A stretch of 64,000 bases of DNA, from positions 90,490-154,489 of the forward strand of contig JAUJNG010000001.1 of NCBI GenBank assembly GCA_030448265.1, written 5' to 3'. The notes under the pieces are model-generated. The model ran no database searches. It was not told the DNA's origin and saw only the letters and a list, made by a program, of their open reading frames with translations. This DNA comes from Abditibacterium sp. (lineage in GTDB: Bacteria > Armatimonadota > Abditibacteriia > Abditibacteriales > Abditibacteriaceae). Made by a program: the position numbers and the translations under genes. Below, in pieces: positions 61,049 to 64,000 of this stretch (position 1 is its first letter; each line of letters opens with the position of its first letter).

Positions 61049-61360
61049 ATGCCAACCGTCACCCGCAAATCAACGGCTCCCAAAGGGGCGCACACCTCCA
61101 AAGAAGTGCGCCTCTCCATCCGCACCAACCCCGAACAAAAAGAGTTGCTGCGGCGCGCGGCGCTCTCGCGCAACACCGATCTCAGCCAGTTCGTCCTGGA
61201 AGCTTCGCTGGCCTCGGCGCAGCGGGTGGTGGCGGACGAGACGGTGCTGGTCTTGTCGAGCGCCGACTACCTCGAACTGGCGCGCGTGATGGACGAATCC
61301 CCCGCCCCGAACTCCGCGCTGCGTGCCCTGTTGGAGAAGAAACGGGTGTGGGATGAGTGA
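61049..61360 (+). CDS. DUF1778 ribbon-helix-helix antitoxin (TacA-like)
   Basis: A 103-residue protein: SKEVRLSIRTNPEQKELLRRAALSRNTDLSQFVLEASLASAQRVV is the RHH domain, and the C-terminal part (VLSSADYLELARVMDESPAP, NSALRALLEK) is the toxin-neutralising extension of DUF1778 proteins. GAGG lies 7 bases before ATG 61049. It overlaps the GNAT toxin gene by 8 bases. The complex usually represses its own promoter. Confidence 0.9.
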   Translation: MPTVTRKSTAPKGAHTSKEVRLSIRTNPEQKELLRRAALSRNTDLSQFVLEASLASAQRVVADETVLVLSSADYLELARVMDESPAPNSALRALLEKKRVWDE

Positions 61361-61883
61361 GCCGAGCGAGAAGTTGCGGCCACCTGAGGTATTGAACGAG
61401 GAGCATTCGACCGCCAGTTTCTCGTGCGGCGAGCCGGAACTGGATCGCTTCCTCCGCGAGTCGGCTCTCAACCGGCAAAAGGCGATGCTCTCGCGCACTT
61501 ACGTCGTGCCGGTGGAGTCCCGCATTGCGGGCTACTACACCCTGGCCCACGTGCAACTCACCTCGGCCGAGGTGCCGTCCAAGCTGTCGCGCGGCATGCC
61601 CTCTTCGATTCCGGCGATCCTGATGGCCCGCCTGGCGGTTGACACCGGTTTTCAGGGGCGAGGGCTTGGTGAGTCGCTCTTTGCTGATGCCCTGCTTCGC
61701 ACCTGGGCTGTGGTGAAAGAGGGCGCGGCGCCGGTGCGCTTTTTCCTGGTGGATGCCAAGCACGAGAGGGCCAAGGGCTTTTACCTCAGGTTCGGGATGA
61801 AGCCTCTGAGCGACGATTCGCTGCGTCTCTATCTTTCCTACAAGCAGATTCAGGCTGCTTTGGAGGGAGCGGAGAGGGCGTGA
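61353..61883 (+). CDS. GNAT toxin of a DUF1778-GNAT module (TacT-like)
   Basis: A 176-residue acetyltransferase: LRPPEVLNEEHSTASFSCGE, PELDRFLRESALNRQKAMLS, the RLAVDTGFQGRGLGESLFAD acetyl-CoA loop and FYLRFGMKPLSDDSLRLYLS. This is the TacT/AtaT2-type pattern of toxins that acetylate charged aminoacyl-tRNAs and stop translation. ATG 61353 overlaps the antitoxin stop, so translation is coupled. The pair follows the recombinase by about 90 bases and may belong to the mobile element as a stabiliser. Confidence 0.9.
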   Translation: MSEPSEKLRPPEVLNEEHSTASFSCGEPELDRFLRESALNRQKAMLSRTYVVPVESRIAGYYTLAHVQLTSAEVPSKLSRGMPSSIPAILMARLAVDTGFQGRGLGESLFADALLRTWAVVKEGAAPVRFFLVDAKHERAKGFYLRFGMKPLSDDSLRLYLSYKQIQAALEGAERA

Positions 61884-62588
61884 GGTGAAACCCCGCTTCG
61901 TTTTGCGTGGTGGGGCGCCATGCTGTGCCCGAACTTTCAATTTCCCAAGTTGTTGATTGCATGGGTGTCCGTGCAAAACCATGCTTGATGAAAGCGAAAA
62001 TAAAACTCTATCCCCTGCCAGGGGTTCTGCATTCGTAGAAAACGGGCGCTGGAGCGGGGAAAGAGGGCGAGAAAGAGTAGGGCGAGAAAGAGTAGGGCGA
62101 GAAAGAGTAGGGCAAGAAAGAGTAGGGCTGGCGGTGCCGGTGAGGGCCGGATCGCCCGCACCAGCACCTGCACCAGCACGGCTCTGATGGTAGACAGACA
62201 GGGAGAAGCTGAGAACGCTCTGGGCGACCGACGGCCCTGGGGAGCGCGAGAGGGTGCGGGAAATGCCTTCGAAAGGCAAGGAAAGGCACTGTCAAGAAGC
62301 CTGAGATCAAGCCACGTCACGTCACGGAAGCGATTAATTACTGCGCGTTTGACAGAAAACTGTTCGGGTGAAGAAAGAAGAGGGAAGAGAAGGGAAAAGC
62401 GAGCGGAAGAAAAAGAAGACACTCATATGAGTGAACTCGCACCTGCCACCTTTTTGTCCAAAACTGGCAGCCAAATGTCCCCGCCGCGCCAAGGCCTTTA
62501 GTATTCTTTGGGTGGCTCTCCCAAAATTTTTCCAGAATTATTTCGCCGCTGACGCTTTTTGTCAGTGACGCTTCGTAAGCTGCTTTGC
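61884..62588. other. Intergenic stretch of 0.7 kb ahead of the WYL regulator
   Basis: No supported gene. It contains a 15-bp tandem repeat (62066-62125), purine-rich low-complexity sequence near 62370-62420, and an ATATGAG motif inside the palindrome CTCATATGAG at 62422-62431. Long minus-strand frames here only mirror the repeat. Confidence 0.6.
62066..62125. repeat. 15-bp tandem repeat, four units
   Basis: Units GGCGAGAAAGAGTAG, three identical and the fourth GGCAAGAAAGAGTAG. The flanks carry a partial GGGAAAGAG. Confidence 0.85.
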
Positions 62589-63560
62589 ATGAACGCCCTG
62601 GTGCATCTCTTCGAGCTGGATCGTCGCATCCGTGCGGGCGAGTTTCCCAATGCCGCTTCGCTCGCGCGCGACCTGGACATCTCGGAGCGCGCCGTTTTCC
62701 GCGACCGCAAGAAGCTAGTCGAGATGGGCGCCGATGTGGCGTGGAGCAAAGAGCGGGGCGGCTGGTATTACCGCGACCAGGGCTTCAACCTGCCCACCGC
62801 AAGACTCTCTGAAGGCGAACTGCTGGCGTTCTTTCTGTCGGTGGAAATTGCGCGTGCCAGCGGCAACGCCGGTTTTGAGGAATGCCTGCAAAGCGCGGTT
62901 GCCAAGATCGCACTGAGCCTGGGCGAAGTCGTCTCAGTTGACCTCAACGCGCTGCGCGATTCCACAACCTATTCCTTCTCACCCGCCGCGCGGGCCGACG
63001 CGCTTCTCATGCTGGCTTTGCAAAGGGCAGCCGCCGCGCGCCAGAAGGTGCGGATGCGCTACTTTACGGCTTCGCGCGGGCAGTCGAGCGAGCGGGTAGT
63101 GCATCCCTACCACCTCCATTTCGCGCGCGGCGAGTGGATTCTGATTGCCTTCGATGAGAACAAGGGCGCGGTGCGCTGCTTCAACATCGCTCGCGTCCTG
63201 GGCCACGAACCCCAAAGCTCGCACTTCGAGCGTCGGAGTGACTTCGTAGCGAGGGAGTTTGTGCGCTCGATGTTCTTCGCCGAAGCCGGCGAGCAAACCT
63301 TCCAGGTCGTTGTGCGCTTCGACGCATATCAAGCCCGCTACATCCGCGAGCGAGCGTGGCATCCCGATCAGGTCCTGGAAGAACATCGCGATGGAGGTGC
63401 CACTTTGCGCTTTCCCGCGAGTGGCCTTCATGAAATCGCACGTTGGGTTCTGGGCTACGGTCGGCACGCGCAGGTCGTGGAGCCACCTGAACTTGTTGTT
63501 CTGGTGCGCTCGCACATCGCTGAGCTAACCCAAATTTACGAGGAGAACGCCAATGAATAA
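62589..63560 (+). CDS. WYL-domain transcriptional regulator
   Basis: A 323-residue regulator. N-terminal HTH of DeoR/HTH_11 type (HLFELDRRIRAGEFPNAASL, ARDLDISERAVFRDRKKLVE). The WYL domain follows: AAARQKVRMRYFTASRGQSS, ERVVHPYHLHFARGEWILIA, FDENKGAVRCFNIARVLGHE, then a C-terminal WCX-like part (HPDQVLEEHRDGGATLRFPA). WYL proteins sense nucleic acids or nucleotides and often sit beside CRISPR-Cas or phage-defence genes. ATG 62589 is used; a GTG lies ten codons earlier. Its stop overlaps the next gene's ATG by 8 bases, so it is translated together with cas3. Confidence 0.9.
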   Translation: MNALVHLFELDRRIRAGEFPNAASLARDLDISERAVFRDRKKLVEMGADVAWSKERGGWYYRDQGFNLPTARLSEGELLAFFLSVEIARASGNAGFEECLQSAVAKIALSLGEVVSVDLNALRDSTTYSFSPAARADALLMLALQRAAAARQKVRMRYFTASRGQSSERVVHPYHLHFARGEWILIAFDENKGAVRCFNIARVLGHEPQSSHFERRSDFVAREFVRSMFFAEAGEQTFQVVVRFDAYQARYIRERAWHPDQVLEEHRDGGATLRFPASGLHEIARWVLGYGRHAQVVEPPELVVLVRSHIAELTQIYEENANE

Positions 63561-64000
63561 CCAAACAGAGGCGCTCTGGGCCAAATCTGATCCCCACCAT
63601 CCACTCTGGTGCCATTTGCTCGACACCGCTGCCGTTGCCCGCGCTCTTGTCCCGCGCTTTGGGGCGATTGAAGGTTTGCCGGCAGGTTGGATCGAGTTTT
63701 TGGTTGGTTGCCATGATGTTGGCAAAGCCGACGCTTGGTTTCAAAACAAAGACGCGAAATCGCGCGGCGAATTAAGCGATTTGGGCTTAGAAACGCCGGA
63801 ACCCAAAGTCAGTGAGCCAGAGGAATACCGGAAATTTCGCCACGAAAAGCGTTCTCAGGAATGGCTCCAGGATTGGCTTGGGGACTCAAAACGCGGTTGG
63901 AATCATAAAGCTTTTAACGTTGTCGCCAAAGCCATCGTTGGGCATCATGGCGAATGGGATTCGAACAACTTTTACAGCACGACCGAGGAAAAACGAATAT
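63553..64000 (+). CDS. cas3: CRISPR-associated Cas3 HD nuclease domain (runs off the right edge)
   Basis: The ATG lies inside the last codons of the WYL gene. The first 149 codons read as a Cas3'' HD nuclease: LWAKSDPHHPLWCHLLDTAA with the first His at 21, FLVGCHDVGKADAWFQ with the HD pair at 54-55, RHEKRSQEWL, and AIVGHHGEWD. These histidines and aspartate bind the metals that cut single-stranded DNA in type I CRISPR interference. Whether a helicase domain follows in the same protein, and the subtype, cannot be seen. No repeats or other cas genes are visible inside the window. Confidence 0.88.
   Translation, partial: MNNQTEALWAKSDPHHPLWCHLLDTAAVARALVPRFGAIEGLPAGWIEFLVGCHDVGKADAWFQNKDAKSRGELSDLGLETPEPKVSEPEEYRKFRHEKRSQEWLQDWLGDSKRGWNHKAFNVVAKAIVGHHGEWDSNNFYSTTEEKRI

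Noticed and set aside
61182..62279. 365-codon minus-strand frame across the GNAT toxin and the 15-bp repeat
   Set aside because: Antisense to two well-supported genes; the repeated leucine-rich part only reflects the tandem repeat.
1..64000. tRNA and rRNA genes
   Set aside because: No TTC-loop signature with cloverleaf pairing and no rRNA-like sequence was recognised on either strand.

Overview
The window looks like a chromosomal segment of a free-living, moderately GC-rich, Gram-negative-type bacterium. The evidence is a lipoprotein signal, several exported TPR proteins, a hybrid two-component kinase and a LexA/ImuB/DnaE2 mutagenesis operon. The gene mix (AraC regulator with a PhyH dioxygenase, sugar-phosphate isomerase, phosphodiester glycosidase, pectate-lyase-like protein, many single-HTH XRE proteins) would suit Armatimonadota/Abditibacteriota or a similar under-sampled phylum. 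That is an inference from style; no rRNA or tRNA gene was seen.

Layout. 1-8.2 kb: metabolic and housekeeping genes (metallophosphoesterase cut by the left edge, DUF1810, AraC regulator, PhyH dioxygenase, PAT-type acetyltransferase, a frameshifted Nudix gene, aldo/keto reductase, sugar-phosphate isomerase, TauE permease). 8.5-21 kb: an XRE pair, DUF1361 membrane protein, TPR lipoprotein, hydrolase, hybrid histidine kinase, and a minus-strand set of a very large TPR protein, an exported thioredoxin and a small exported repeat protein. 21.3-25.1 kb: a degraded patch with an IS1-family element and its 9-bp target duplication, a broken RHS gene, a peroxiredoxin and a tyrosine-recombinase remnant. 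25.3-30 kb: XRE genes, an exported beta-helix protein, a HAD protein and a DUF4352-like protein.

30-35.3 kb: a run of co-directional short genes (acetyltransferase, four Nudix hydrolases, PNPOx-like flavoprotein). They are separated by related imperfect repeats that resemble integron attC sites; an IS982-family element lies at the end. A second array of the same kind, in the opposite direction, is at 42.7-45.2 kb. No integron integrase is visible, so these look like CALIN-type cassette clusters. Between the arrays (36.4-42.2 kb) is the damage-tolerance operon lexA - imuB - DUF6504 - dnaE2, with a palindromic operator in front of lexA.

45.2-51.4 kb: phosphodiester glycosidase, acetyltransferase, and a BlaI/BlaR1 pair with two perfect palindromic operators. 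The BlaR1 gene is fused to carboxypeptidase-regulatory-like domains and broken by several frameshifts. 51.4-53.4 kb has no convincing gene but holds alternating inverted repeats. 53.4-61 kb is a mobile element: rve-type transposase, two element-specific proteins, long perfect hairpins, a frameshifted DUF3854/ATPase replication gene and a large serine recombinase. A TacA/TacT-like toxin-antitoxin pair follows. At the right edge a WYL-domain regulator overlaps the start of a Cas3 HD nuclease gene, so a type I CRISPR-Cas locus probably begins here.

A short motif with core ATATGAG recurs at least 14 times in gaps between genes, always on the plus strand as far as I could see. Broken genes cluster in the accessory regions, while long core genes (dnaE2, kinase, TPR proteins) are intact.
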